NCBI GenBank assembly: GCA_029339505.1
Contig: JAQISU010000164.1
Span: forward strand, 1,426,001 to 1,490,000
Reading direction: 5' to 3'
Source: Unio delphinus
Taxonomy: Eukaryota > Mollusca > Bivalvia > Unionida > Unionidae
DNA length: 64,000 nt
Each line of letters opens with the position of its first letter. Position 1 is the first letter of the stretch. Under the pieces are notes generated by a model. The model searched no databases. It was not told the DNA's origin and saw nothing but the letters and a program-made list of their open reading frames with translations. Below, one piece after another: positions 38,208 through 51,532 of this stretch. The position numbers were made by a program, and so were the translations under genes.

Positions 38208-41200
38208 GTAAGTAGATGATGAGTGAGTGGAGCAAGGTATTAAAAAAACACTTATGGAAGTATTATTATTATAGAGATGTAATTTATTTCTACAAGTTTC
38301 CATCCCACAGACAATGCAGGGAACATTAAATTGGATTTTCCTGCTTGTCCATCCAGCCTTCTTTTAGTCCTTCTATTCTTCTCTCTGTCTATCCATCCTT
38401 TATTAATATAGTATCTCCCTTAATTATAACTGCATTTCAAGCAAATTCGATATACAGTAAAATATTGGTGAAACCATAACTACTTTCGATTGTTAATGTT
38501 TTATTTCATTGTTATAATTTATGAGTTGCTGACTTACCCACTTCAATTTTTGCATTAGAATTTTGTTGTTGTAATTTGGTTTGAACCATGTTTGTTAGGG
38601 AGCTTCATATTGACAAGGTCTGCATTGTTATCGTCAGTACTCAGCACTATCTTTAAGCTGAGTTTAAGGTATTGATTATTAACTCCTCCCACAATAACTG
38701 GATTTGAACAAATTTGGTAAATTGATATTTAAGGACATTGACTAAGCATCATCATTTACATGCATCAAAACCATGAGCCATTCACATTCATTTCTGCAGA
38801 AAAACTATATTAATGTGTTATGTGCTTAGGCTCGAATAAACAATAACATAGAAAGAGTGAAAATAACAAGCTTGTATAAACTTAATAAACAATTTATTGA
38901 GCACAAATATTTTCCAGAAAAGAAAAATAAACTTATGGTTTTAAGAATCAGTTCCAAAATTAAACCAAAAATAATTCAAAATATAATCCACTAGAGAAAT
39001 TGCAACAGTCCTGGTAATAAAATGTCGAAATAATTCCCAGTTCGAATCTTAGTGAAGCATCCAAGATGGAAGACGATGTCACGTAATGAAGTCAGTTCTG
39101 GTCTTATGAAATTCAATGAGCACAATTATTTTCCAGATAAATAACCATATAAATCCTCTTGATCTAAATGAATTGAAATAATTTTCAGTAATTTAAAATA
39201 ACTCAAAACAATAGAACTTAATATTCTAACAGCCCAACTTCTACTAAATAGTTCTCTCAAAAACATAATTTATATACCTGTTTTTACGTAAACAAGGAAG
39301 GGGTCACATGATCTTCATAATCTTTTACAACAAATTTACATTAAAAAAATCTCGTACACACCGTATGACCCAGCTAAAACTAGAAAGATGTATATAACAA
39401 AGCTCCATAACTTCCTAGGAATCAACCAATCATTTTAAAAGCTTGTTTACAACTCTGAAGCCAGGTCAGAAATGAGGTTTACACCTAATGTTGATTCTTA
39501 GAGTAAAGGTCATCCCACTTTCTAAAAAAAATATCTCCCAATGAATGAATCTTAAACTTAAAATGTCAAATTTGAATCTGACAAACAAACAATTAAAATA
39601 AAAAATAAATGACTTAAATGAAATATATGTAACGAATGTGTAATTGGACTTTATACAAGCATCCATTATGCTTTTTGTGAAATCATTACACTTTTTTTCA
39701 CCAAATTACATCTTAACTCGACATTATATGGACTATGCTTTTTAGTACATTACAATATATGAAAAATCAAAGCAATAAAAGATTGGATTTGTCATTTACG
39801 TTAACATCGTTTTAATTCCACTCATCATAAAATTTGAGAATATTCTAAATAAAAAGACTGCTACATAAGAATAGCATAAGAGCTTATTTTTCCATCATAG
39901 ATCTACATTTATTTTCCTAATTTTATATATTTAGTAACTAGACAACCCACTTCTAAGAAAATAGATGGGTTTCTTTAATTTAAAACTTTTAATAGCAGTT
40001 TCATTATATTCTTAGTCAAATTATTGGACCAGTCTGTACTTTTAAAGAAAATGGCATCAAATATAAACAGACTGGGCTTTTATGGTTTGACTCGTGAATC
40101 AAATTAGTAGAGCACATGGATCTCTTCAAAACACATCAAATCAGAAAAAGAACAAATCAATTTGTAGAGAAGAATATGAGAGTGATGCAGTACAACACTC
40201 GAGACTTGGTCACTTTTCATGCCCATTCTGGAATTGTTCAACTTCACCATTATTCAGTAAACATTAGAGATGAATATAAATAATTTTTCCATTATGTTTT
40301 GTGTTTGAATTCTGGATCCAAGTATTTTGACCTGCAGATTCAATAGTAAAATTAAATTACATTTTTCATACAGTGTACTGTAAATATGGCATGCCATATA
40401 CTAGCTATGATGTCTCAGCCTCTACAAGGTAGTGGTACTAATATTAGTACTGGTGATACTTTTTAGGCTCAAATTATGCTTTTTTGCAACTATGTTACAC
40501 AAATTGCACTTATACTTCTCTCAGGGTTGGCATGTATGGATTTCAACCAAATTTGGAATGCTGAATAACTGTCTATAGTTTATAATTGTATTTCAAGCAA
40601 ATCTTGTATGCAGCTTGATACTGAGGAGCTCTCAGTTTAGTTTGATTGCCAGTATTCTACGATATAATATGGCAGAGTAATGGCCTCTGATTTGTTTTAA
40701 TTACCTATTACTGTTACTGCAGAATAACCATGTTACTAATTGGATTGCAGATTTTATATGTATATTAAAAAATTGATGAAACCTTGGTGAGTTCAAATGT
40801 CAATGTTGCATAGTTAGATTTTTCAGCTTGCTATATTATCTTTTATTGAAATAATGACACATGCTATAATTTGTATTGGAATTAAATAAATTATTGTGTG
40901 TCTCTTTGTTAAGGGCTGTTCCATAAAAACATACATGGTACCCAGGGAAGGCAGATTTTTAAAAATATATGTCAGGGTATAACTCCTGCGATAACTTGCG
41001 CCCTGATAACTCGTGAACCCGCTTATAATGCAGTGTCTGGTGTGGATCCCGATTTTTCCCGAAAGAAATAATATATTTTAAAAATCTTTCAAAATATGCT
41101 GAACATGAAAAAATTGCGATAAGAATTGGTAATTTAAACATTTATACATTTCTCGTTTTATTATCAAAAATGGTGATTAATGCCCATAAAGATCGATTCC

Positions 41201-43153
41201 ATATTGTTAAATTTGCAAATTCTAAATAAGATATCACATATTCTGTTTGGGTTTATTTGTTGATACACCGTCATCAATACACCGTAAATAAAGTATGGTG
41301 AAATAGCAATCAATGAAAACGTCCGGTAAATGCTAACAGGTGGCAACAGATGGTGAAATAAACAGCAATTAAATATCTTGCTGTGTGAAAACCACAATCT
41401 AATCCTTTATTTCCGTTTCAGTGTAAATATTATAATTGCAACATATTCTTTTCTACGAAAACATGAAAAGAGTCAATCAACCATCACATCGAAACCCGTG
41501 AGTACTTCTGTGAGAACATAAGTACAGGCCAACTTTGTTTTGTTTTAAAAGAGACCTGTGTTGTTTTATGACTTATGTCTTCTGCATCAAATCAATCAAG
41601 GGATGATTTTGCTCGAAGACAGCGAAATCAGGGAGTAACACAAAAAATTAACTGATTTTTTTCAAAAAGTCTAGTCATTTTTCTGGCGTATCACAACCTG
41701 CATTTGTATTATCATGTTTTAATTTACATTGTTTAAAATTTTTCATTTTACTTCTACCGTAATCAAATATATATATATATATATATATATAGATCATTCA
41801 ACATTGTTTCTCGAAAAGAGAGTCAATCTTTTGTATTAAACAAATACGTCTAATTTGGATCAAACAATAAAACAAGAATGTATCCAATTCAGCACAAAAA
41901 TTAGTGATGTAATACACAATGTGTAAAGCGGTACACGTGTTAATGGAACGGAAACCACGTAGAATAATGTTTTCAATTAACTCCTCAATATACGGTAATT
42001 TATCCTGAAATTAATGTTACTGTATGAGGAAATAATAAACTGCATCATTATGAAGAGATATTTATTTACAGTTAATCACAGCACAATTATAAAGTGAGTA
42101 TTAAAAACCTAAAAATCTGCCACCCACCCTTTTGCCTTTTTATCAATCCTTTTGTTATTATAGGTTCCTCGATAACTCGCACCTCACTTATAGTGCAGTT
42201 GATGTTTTTGGACCCCGATGTGCGCGAGTTATCGAGGGATTGGCATACTTTTGATTTCACAGAGTTCATATTAATATGATAAGAAATTTCTAAATTGCAT
42301 CTAAGGGTGAGTACCCCACTTTTAAAATTGCTTTCCTTAGGTCCCATGCATGTTTTAATGGAACAACACTAAAGCATTGCAGCAGCTCGTCTGCATTTTC
42401 AAGAATTTCATCATTCTTTGAGAGAAGTCATCATTGCTTAGTTGGTAGAATGTTGGACATGTAATCCAAGAGTCATTTTGTTCATTAACTAGCCAGGCCA
42501 GTTTAACTGGCTGCCTTGATGTTTCTCAGTGAAAAGCCCTTAGTTCCTATTTCCTCAGCATGATACAGCCATTAATAAGTTGCAAGTTATTTAAAAAGCT
42601 AACCAACCAACTTACATCTCAAATGTTACCTCCCTTGAAAGATGGTTAAAACATCAACCCACTTGTATCGGTAAACACTTGACATAACATCATAACATTA
42701 TTGTCAGATATCATGTCTTCACTCTCATACACAGATCATATTTCATGGACAGTTTCATCTTAAATTAATTAAAATATTTACAGCACTCATTTTTTAAGTT
42801 ATTGAAATAATGAAGTAAACAAAAACCTAACCATGAGCATTTGTCCCACATACCCATACTAGCTGTGTCTTCCTTTATGATCGTATCTTAAATAATATTA
42901 CCCTCATGACAAAGCATCTTTTTCTTCAAAACTATGAATACTTCCAGAGTTATTGTAATAAATGCACATCAGTTCATGGAATTTGTTTGTGCCATATCAA
43001 TTTAATTTGAAGGGATTGAACACAGATACAATTTATGACACTAAAACTATTACTTTTTCATCTGTTCTTAAAATAAATTGTTTAAAACTGTTACATCTGT
43101 ATTTGCTGCAGAGAGGAAAAATAATTTTTGTTACCTTGTTATTTTGATTTCAG
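38208..43153. other. 5-kb laminin intron
   Basis: No exon seen. It contains an (AT)n tract at 41766-41791, a 71-bp palindromic MITE at 42167-42237, and a diverged relative of that MITE near 40980-41060 (CGATAACTTGCG, GCTTATAATGCAGTG). The rest is AT-rich intron with nothing recognised. Confidence 0.5.
42167..42237. repeat. Short palindromic MITE
   Basis: Starts CCTCGATAACTCGCAC and ends GTGCGCGAGTTATCGAGG, with CTTATAGTGCAGT inside. The style resembles the Tigger-like termini elsewhere in the window. Confidence 0.5.
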
Positions 43154-43296
43154 AGCTTCTATTCCATGTCACTGATAGATGGACAGTTGGAAGCCAAGTT
43201 TAGGGAAAAAGGAGGCGAGATTACAATACTGAAATCAACTAAGAAATATAATGATGGATCTCTCCGTAATGCAGCAGTTCAGAAGACAAATGAAAA
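43154..43296 (+). CDS. Laminin alpha exon, LG3 second part
   Basis: Acceptor TTTCAG, donor GTAAAT. It encodes FYSMSLIDGQLEAKF, the strand after the first LG exon, and ends two bases into a lysine codon. Confidence 0.8.
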
Positions 43297-43711
43297 GTAA
43301 ATATTTTGTATTTATGCAAATTATGTTTTGCTGTGCATCTGAGCTGTAATTTGTGGTTTAATGTCTGGAAAATGTTCCAAAAGGGAGACTAGCATGTAGA
43401 ACATTTCTTATTATTATGGTCCCACTTCACAAGGTCATTGTTTTAGAATCAGACCAATGGGATAAATGAATTAATATATCTTTAAATTCAAGTGAACTGT
43501 TTGTCAATGTTAAACATTTCTAATGAGAAGGTTTGAGCAGAAAAGTTAAATTTAGTTGGTAGTTAATATACTTTTTTAATATGTAGCTGGATAATTGTTT
43601 CAGTTTCCATTATTAATATCTAAAAATAGGTATCATGACCTATGCACTTATTATTTAATTTTTAATGTGAATAATAGCATTTATTCCTTACATATAAAGA
43701 ATCCAGATTTC

Positions 43712-43713
<2 letters not shown>

Positions 43714-43785
<72 letters not shown>
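43714..43785. repeat. (AT)n microsatellite
   Basis: About 70 bp of pure AT repeats, flanked on both sides by a similar ATATAAAGAATC(C/T)AGATT sequence. Confidence 0.95.
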
Positions 43786-43788
<3 letters not shown>

Positions 43789-44004
43789 AATCTAGATTAT
43801 CAATATTAATTTGGTTGAGTTCAACCATATTGATCACACTGGTGAAACATCAAAAGAATTGCTGTGTTATAATTATATTGTTAATCATTCAATTCAACCA
43901 TGGATAGATAATAAAATAATTGATAACCAAATCAACATTAAAAAAGTTGTCAGATTTCAAAATCAATTAGTTTATGTTCATTAAATAATCATTTATACTT
44001 TCAG

Positions 44005-44193
44005 ACTTGTGTTGCTAATGGATGATGAGAAGGTAGCAGATGGCAGTCTTCCTTCTGGCACAACTAGTATTACTGTGAGAGAAGATGGGGGACTGTATCT
44101 GGGAGGAGTTCCTGAGGGTATCAACATTGACAGCATGGCTAGTACAACTAAGTCACTTAATGGATGCATCAGTGATGTTGTCATTAATGGAAG
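44005..44193 (+). CDS. Laminin alpha exon, LG3 third part
   Basis: Acceptor TTTCAG, donor GTATGG. It encodes LVLLMDDEKV, LYLGGVPEGIN and LNGCISDVVINGR, the core end of LG3. It continues in frame into the exon at 50436. Confidence 0.85.
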
Positions 44194-44364
44194 GTATGGC
44201 CTTCTTTTGCTCACCTGGTCACCAATATTAAAAACAGATATATTTTAAATAACTTCTTTTCAAGAAACACTCAAAAGAAATTGCTACAATGCACCTGTAT
44301 ACTAGTCATAAGAGGGACTCAAAGGAGAATAGTCCTTGACTAATGAGTCACCCTCTATAAACAA

Positions 44365-44367
44365 GGA

Positions 44368-44413
<46 letters not shown>

Positions 44414-44428
44414 ATTATTATTATTAGA
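44365..44428. repeat. (ATT)n microsatellite
   Basis: About 60 bp of ATT repeats with one interruption. Confidence 0.95.
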
Positions 44429-44659
44429 GAATCAAAATAAGTCTTGTATGACTATTTTATCAACATATAGATCTAAACTTCACCTTCTTTACAAACAAGT
44501 TTTTATATATTGAATGATCCAGGCCCTAATTAAAAGGGATTTAACTTGTATCTCTCTTCCAAGATGAACTAGTTTAGTTATAGATGAATTTAATTCACAG
44601 GACAGTAAATAAAGCTTATTGAATATACCTGTCCAACTAGTACAAAAGCCAACTTCCAC

Positions 44660-45505
44660 TTCTGCTGCAATAGCATGACTGTGTTACCCATCATCCACTT
44701 CTGCTGCAATAGCATGACTGTGTTACCCACCATCCACTTCTGCTGCGAAAGCATGACTGTGGTACCCATCATCCATTTCTGCTGCAAAATGACTGTGTTA
44801 TCCATCATCCATTTCTGCTGCAATAGCATGACTGTGTTACCTATCATCCACTTCTGCTGCAATAGCATGACTGTGTTACCCATCATCCACTTCTGCTGCA
44901 ATAGCATGACTGTGTTAGCTATCATCCATTTCTACTACAATAGCATGACTGTGTTACCCATCATCCACTTCTGCTGCAATAGCATGACTGTGTTACCCAC
45001 CATCCACTTCTGCTGCGAAAGCATGACTGTGGTACCCATCATCCATTTCTGCTGCAAAATGACTGTGTTATCCATCATCCATTTCTGCTGCAAAATGACT
45101 GTGTTATCCATCATCCATTTCTGCTGCAATAGCATGACTGTGTTAGCTATCATCCATTTCTACTACAATAGCATGACTGTGTTACCCATCATCCACTTCT
45201 GCTGCAATAGCATGACTGAGTTAACCACCAACCACTTTTGCTGCGAAAGCATGACTGTGTTACCCATCATCCACTTCTGCTGCAATAGCATGACTGTGTT
45301 ACCCACCATCCACTTCTGCTGCAAAAGCATGACTGTGTTACCCATCATCCACTTCTGCTGCAATAGCATGACTGAGTTAACCACCAACCACTTTTGCTGC
45401 GAAAGTATGACTGTGTTACCCATCATCCATTTCTGCTGCAAAAGCATGACTGAGTTACCCATCATCCACTTCTGCTGCAATAGCATGACTGCGATATCCA
45501 TCATC
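44660..45505. repeat. Minisatellite, unit 39 bp (with 33-36 bp variants)
   Basis: About 22 copies of a unit coding MTVLPIIHFCCNS in one frame. Units of 39, 36 and 33 bp alternate in higher-order blocks. Because all variants are multiples of three, long frames are open on both strands (287 codons on +). It lies in an intron and is not taken as a gene. Confidence 0.95.
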
Positions 45506-46489
45506 CAACAAATGAAATACTTTGACCTTCTACCCTAATAAATTGTATCACTTTCAGATTGAACATGTTGACACCTTCAAGTTACACTTACATTGCATAT
45601 GATGAATACAAGCAAGATTAGAAATGTTTGCACATCAAAAATCAGATGATATGCTTTAATCTAAACAACACATTCCTCCAGGAGTTTAGCATACATATAG
45701 TGAGCAATTATTATCAATGGTCTCCAGTTACTGATTAAGGCAATGAGAATTTATTGCTTGGTTCTTCACATATGACAACATTGAGGGGTGGTGGGGAGGG
45801 GCACACCCATACATGCCAACCATTACGCTTTTGGCGTAATCATTACGCTTTTTCCCACTAAATTCCGCGTTACGCGTTAACGTTTATAGATTACGCTTTT
45901 TCGATATATCCATCTTGCAAAAAAAAAAAAAAATTTTTTTTTCGTTTTTATTAGCATTACTTTATTTTTTACATACTGTTTTATTTTTAATTAAAAAATA
46001 CCCCGCTTCTACATAACTACGATATACGAGTATACTTGTCCGTGGACTTTCCTAATATTCATGTTCTATTTATAGCAACTACATGTATCATGTTACTAAG
46101 ATACTTTCAAACTTTCGACCTCATATTCTATTTTTAGCGGCTTAGTGAGGAGAGAACAGACTGGTTTCTATTTTGTTTAAATCATTATGCACATACTCTT
46201 TGTTATAATTTTGTATAGTGCAGAACCAGTCTAAAAGTTTTTTTTGCGCTAAAAAGTATTACAAAATTCTCAATGCGTTTATGAGTGCAAAAAATATCTC
46301 TTAAATAATTTCACAGATGGGTTAGAAAAAGTCAATAATAAACAAAGCAAAATGTAATCAATCCTCCAAACACGACGAGGGCATCATCACGTGACGTCTA
46401 ATCGTTGGCGCTAAATGGCTTCAGATGTTAAGATGGGTTCTAGTCTTTGTGTATGTTAGAGCACATTTGTTTCCCCAAGAATTTCGCAG

Positions 46490-49175
46490 ATGGATCAGAA
46501 AAAAGCAAAACAACGAGTCCTCCAAAGATTCAAAGATGAATATATGAATGGCATAATACAGCGTTCCATTCTAGGAAAGCATCATGCTCATTGCAGACTG
46601 TGTGGAAACGATTTTAGCATTGGTCATGGTGGTAAATTTGATGTGGAAAAACACATGAAAACAAGGAAACACATCGAATTAGCTCGCCTTACGAACTCTA
46701 ATACTAAGGTAACTTCTTATTTACAGCAGAGCTCAAGTGCAGACTTGAATACTATAAATGCTGAGGTGTTATTTACTGAGTTTTTAATAGAACACAGACT
46801 ACCCTTAGCGGTAGCAGACCACGTTGGTCCCTTGTTCAAGCGGATGTTTCCTGATTCGAAAATTGCGGAAAAATATGCTTGTGCAAGAACAAAATCATCT
46901 CACATTGTTCGGTGCCTAGCAGAAGATAGTTCACTTAAAATTGCAGAAGCAATGAAAATTGGGCCGTTTAGTATTGCCACAGACGGGAGTTGTGATTATG
47001 ATGATAAAAAGTTGTACCCAGTATGTGTTAGATACTTTGACAGTGAAAAAGGCAAAGTCATGAGTGTTCTTCTTTCTTTACCAGAATTAACAGTAGATTC
47101 CACTGGACAAAACATTTTTGATTTGCTTGACAATGTTTTGAAGAAACATGACATAAGTTGGCAGAACTGTATGGGGTTTGCAGCTGATAATGCATCAGTG
47201 ATGACTGGAATTCATAAAGGAGTTGCATCCTATATTTTGAAAATGTCTCCATCAGTGTTCATAACAGGTTGCCCCTGTCATTTGATGCACCTTGCTGCTG
47301 GTAAGGCTGCTGATAAATTAGAGGTAGATATTGGCCATTTGTTAACAGATATCTACTATTATTTGGAGAAAAGTAGTAAAAGGAAACAGGCTCTAAAGTT
47401 GTTACAAGATCAGTTTGATCTTGAAAACTATAAAGTTATAAAGCATGTGTGTACAAGATGGTTATCCCTTGGCAAATGTGTTAGCCGTTTACTTGAGCTT
47501 TGGGATGCACTACAAGCATTCTTTCAAACTGAAAGTGATTCTGCACAGAGAAAACGTGGTGGAAAAGTGAAGAAGAGTGGTACAAAAGCAGAATCTGTTA
47601 TTGCAAGTCAGAAGAGAACAAGAGATGAAAGTATAGACAGACATACTAACAATAAAGAGATTGGTGTAGCAGAAAGAAAGAAATTTAAATCCATGGAATT
47701 TTTATTTGAGAGGCCTCTGTCTATCCAGCTAGAGGGCCTCCAGGCTCAGACCATGACTGTGAAAGATAAATCTTTTGACATAAAATCTCATCAGCCATCT
47801 GGATCAGGTTCTTCAGAGTATAAATCTGTTAAAAAGCATACTAGATCTTCTCATACTTCCAAGGGCAAAACTAGCAAAGTGGATACTAAGATGGCACAGA
47901 AAGAAAAAGAATCTGTTCACTGCTTTGAAGACTCTAAATGTGAGATGGTTTACAAAAAGCTTAATGATCCAGTTACAAAACTGTACTGCTTGTTTATGAA
48001 GAGTGCCATTCCATTGTTTGATGCAGCAAATGTTGTATTGCAGAAAGAAGAACCATGCATTCATATTATGCACAAGATTCTGTCAAACCAGTTGTCAGAT
48101 TTGCTAATAAGGTTTATTAAGCCAGAAATCATCACATCAGCCAAACTTTTAACTGATATTGACTTTCATGACCATGCAAACCAGAAAGATAATGAAGATC
48201 TAGCTATTGGTGCAGAAGCAAGAGAATTCATAGAACACAATTCTACTCTTCCTGTGAAGATGTTCTATGATAATGTTAGAGATTATTATGCTACAGCCTG
48301 TGATTACATGCTCCATAAATTCCCATATGGAGATGAACTGCTTTTAAATGCTTCAGTTGCTGATGTAAATGAGAGACAGTCAAAAAGCTTCAAAAGTGTT
48401 AGATTCTTTGTCAAGAGAAATCCCTTTCTATTGCCACCCTTGTCTAACTTGGATCATCTGGAAGAAGAATTCCTGAAGTATCAAGTTGGGATTCTACCTG
48501 ACAATATACTTAATGCAGATAGAGTTGATGTGCAATGGCACCTTATTTCCCAGCTAAAAGACTCTATCACTGGACAATTCTACTCTTCCTGTGAAGATGT
48601 TCTATGATAATGTTAGAGATTATTATGCTACAGCCTGTGATTACATGCTCCATAAATTCCCATATGGAGATGAACTGCTTTTAAATGCTTCAGTTGCTGA
48701 TGTAAATGAGAGACAGTCAAAAAGCTTCAAAAGTGTTAGATTCTTTGTCAAGAGAAATCCCTTTCTATTGCCACCCTTGTCTAACTTGGATCATCTGGAA
48801 GAAGAATTCCTGAAGTATCAAGTTGGGATTCTACCTGACAATATACTTAATGCAGATAGAGTTGATGTGCAATGGCACCTTATTTCCCAGCTAAAAGACT
48901 CTATCACTGGAAGAAATAAATTTCCTCTTCTTTGTCAGGTTATGAAAGGAATATTGGTTCTTTACCATTCTAATGCTGACTGTGAGTTATTGTTCAGTGT
49001 TGTTAACAAAAATAAAACTGAATTCAGGTCCAGGCTAAGTAACCCGGTACTGAGTGCTCTACTGGTATGCAAAATATTCATGGCCTCAGCTGGTACAAAA
49101 TGTTTTGAAATGCAACATGACAATCTGTTGCTTTCTAAAGCTAAAAGTGCTACATATGAACACTTTAACCATTAA
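46490..49175 (+). pseudogene. hAT transposase, broken by tandem duplication
   Basis: The first frame (46490-48607, 705 aa) has an N-terminal BED-type zinc finger (C-x2-C then H-x4-H, about residues 35-62), the hAT catalytic region around FSIATDGSCDY and GFAADNASVM, and CPCHLMHLAAGKAAD. Bases 48237-48573 are repeated at 48574-48910. The 337-bp shift breaks the frame, so the C-terminal dimerisation region (HSNADCELLFSVVNKNKTEF) is read only in the second frame (48591-49175). Confidence 0.85.
48237..48910. repeat. 337-bp tandem duplication in transposase
   Basis: Two adjacent copies, 48237-48573 and 48574-48910, nearly or fully identical. The length is not a multiple of three. Confidence 0.9.
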
Positions 49176-49327
49176 TGAATGATAAAAGATGAGAAAAGCA
49201 AATAAATCATTGTTATTTGTTATTGTAGTATGTTATATGTGGATTACTCTTTTTCTGCTTGGATTCCTCTTTTTGACCACTTGGATTACACTTTTTCCTC
49301 GTCAGGGGTTGGCATGTATGCACACCC

Positions 49328-50435
49328 CAATTCCAATAGCTTATCGTTGCAGTCGATTGAAGGCTTGCCAAAAAAGAAATGGAAAATGAATTTGGAAAGA
49401 AGGTGACCATTATTTGCAGTAATGCAGTGAGGTCCCTTGCAACTGATATTCCCCTTGGTAGAATGTGATAGCAAGTTATTGCTAAAAGTAAATTTCATAT
49501 ATTTTAAATTAACCATGATTGGGAAAAGTTGTCAAATAAAACCACATGGAAAAACAGAGAAAAGGACAGAATTAATTAATCAAAACAGAACAGATTTATA
49601 AATTGTGGGCTATGTTAGTAAATGCATGCTGTCTCAACATTTCAAACATAGAATGCAAAAAAAAACATTGATTTTATTATCAAGTAAAATTCAGCTGAAG
49701 ATGACAGTCCGAAAACATTCCTTTCAGGAAGAGATAGGATCCTATATGCAAAGCTGTTAAAGACCGGCAACTACGGTAACAGATAAATTCAAGGCAGAGA
49801 TGAATGGGTGTCTTAACCCTGCCTACTCAAAAATTACATACAATTTCCAATCTTAGGGATTCTCTGGACCCTGAATTGAATGAGTGAGAGATTAGTCTTG
49901 AAATGATGACAATTTTCCCACATTATTTATTATTCATTTACGTGATACATATACATATAGAATGGCCAATAATAAATTGCCTTTTTATAGCCCTAAAAGG
50001 GGGGAAATTAATCTATAAGTGAGTATGTATGGTAATCAGCTGTACTTAATTTGAAATATATGCAATAAAGAGTATTTTTGCAAAACATTAAGCAATAGTT
50101 TTAATGGTACTGTTGTTGACTATTATAAATTTATACACAGTTCCCCAACTGATGTCACAAGCTGACATATGCACATCAGATTTTTTTTTTTAAAACTCAC
50201 TCGTCTGTTTCCATAGCGGTCACAATTTGATCCAGGGATTGAATGTGCTCAAATTTTTGCCATGCATATGAAATGTCTCACAAGTTTAGATTCCTGATTG
50301 TAGTATGTAGCACTCGGGTCTATGTTTAAGTGTATCAAAACCATTCCAACTTGAGGATATAATGATATAGAAAATAATTGCAGTGATGATAACATCAACA
50401 GAAAGAACAATTTTTGTGCAACCCTTTTCTTTCAG
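49328..50435. other. Intron, nothing recognised
   Basis: AT-rich intron between the hAT element and the next laminin exon. No tandem array, terminal repeat or gene is seen. Confidence 0.5.
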
Positions 50436-50765
50436 AATGTTAGACATAAGCCAACCTTCACAGTATGAGAGAGCAGACATTGGTCGCTGCTTATTGCAGG
50501 AACGTATCTCCAACCAAAGAGAAAACATTCCACCACAACCACTGACATCTAGGCCCTCCAAAACAATGTCTGGACCACAAGATATCAGAAGTATGGAGAC
50601 CCAAACAACAAAGACAATAACAACACCAGCACCTGCCATAGAAGGGTCCTGTGTTGGAACTGGGAAGTATCAATATGAAAAAGTGGGAGCTGTTACTTAT
50701 GGTGACACACGAAACCAATACCACACAATTAATGTTACCAGGAGAGAGATCAGGAAAAAGAAAAA
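50436..50765 (+). CDS. Laminin alpha exon, LG3-LG4 linker and LG4 start
   Basis: Acceptor TTTCAG, donor GTTAGT. It encodes the LG3 closing cysteine region (DIGRCLLQE), then a proline- and threonine-rich linker (about 50 residues, TTKTITTPAPAIEGSC) as found between LG3 and LG4 of laminin alpha chains, then the start of LG4 ending in a basic REIRKKK cluster. Confidence 0.85.
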
Positions 50766-51024
50766 GTTAGTTGCTATGATTAACTTTTAATTTCTTTTTT
50801 AAATTAAAAATTTACTCAATTTACATTTGATGAAGTTATTTTTTTTTATTCACTTTTTCATGTTTTAATTTATGTAGTAGTGTTTTAACATTTTCAGCCT
50901 TGAACTCTGAATATATCATGAATAGTTATTTAAATCTTTCAAGTCGTCCATGTAAATAGACTGATAGAAAATGGAGATTATTGTATAATTAAATATGTCT
51001 CTGTGTTCATATTCTTTGTTTCAG

Positions 51025-51060
51025 TATTAAGTACAAGAGGCATCATATCTTATACTCAAG
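51025..51060 (+). CDS. Laminin alpha microexon, 36 bp
   Basis: Acceptor TTTCAG, donor GTATGT. Phase is two bases in, two bases out, matching both neighbours. It codes for about 12 basic residues (IKYKRHHILYS) that continue the basic cluster of the previous exon and lead into LG4. Confidence 0.8.
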
Positions 51061-51186
51061 GTATGTTTTGCATACACAGCCGATAGATAGAGTGACAGAA
51101 AGACAGACACAGATAGAGAAATGTGTATGAAGACAGAGTTAGATAATTGAACATAATTACTGTCCTTTATTTTTATAATTTTTCAG

Positions 51187-51532
51187 ATTTGAGATTAGCT
51201 TTGACTTCCGTACATACTTCGAGCATGGAGTGCTGATATTTGCGACTAATGATAAAAAACAGACTTACTTAAATACCCAGCTGAAGCAGGGTCAGATTGA
51301 GGTGGCATATTATGATGGAGAGAGTACGAAAAGCATTGTTTCAGGACAGACAGTTCGGTACCTGGCTGATGGAAACTGGCACTCGGTCCAGATCAGCAAG
51401 ACTGGTGGAGTAATCTCCCTAATGGTGGATAAGGCTGGGGTAGTGACTGCGAGTATGAAAAAGACCTTTGATATTGACCCCCCAATGTATGTTGGAGGTC
51501 GTCCGAATGATTTTGTCACTCAGAATGGATTG
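51187..51532 (+). CDS. Laminin alpha exon, LG4 body
   Basis: Acceptor TTTCAG, donor GTAGGT. It encodes ISFDFRTYFEHGVLIFA, GNWHSVQISK and PMYVGGRPNDF, the central LG4 strands. Ends in phase 0. Confidence 0.9.

Larger units (their letters stand above)
45809..49319 (+). mobile_element. hAT transposon, copy 1, 3.5 kb
   Basis: Termini ATACATGCCAACC and GGTTGGCATGTAT with an exact 8-bp target duplication GCACACCC (45801-45808 and 49320-49327), the hallmark of hAT elements. Subterminal TTACGCTTTT and GGATTACTCTTT repeats are present. It carries a long transposase gene with one late break. Confidence 0.95.

Noticed and set aside
40965..42240. A single 1.3-kb DNA transposon bounded by GATAACTCG repeats
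   Set aside because: The similar blocks at the two ends are in direct rather than clean inverted orientation; only the 71-bp palindrome at 42167-42237 is well supported.
44660..45538. 287-aa repeat protein gene or CRISPR array
   Set aside because: It is an intronic minisatellite: units are contiguous with no unique spacers, and the long frame follows from the unit length.
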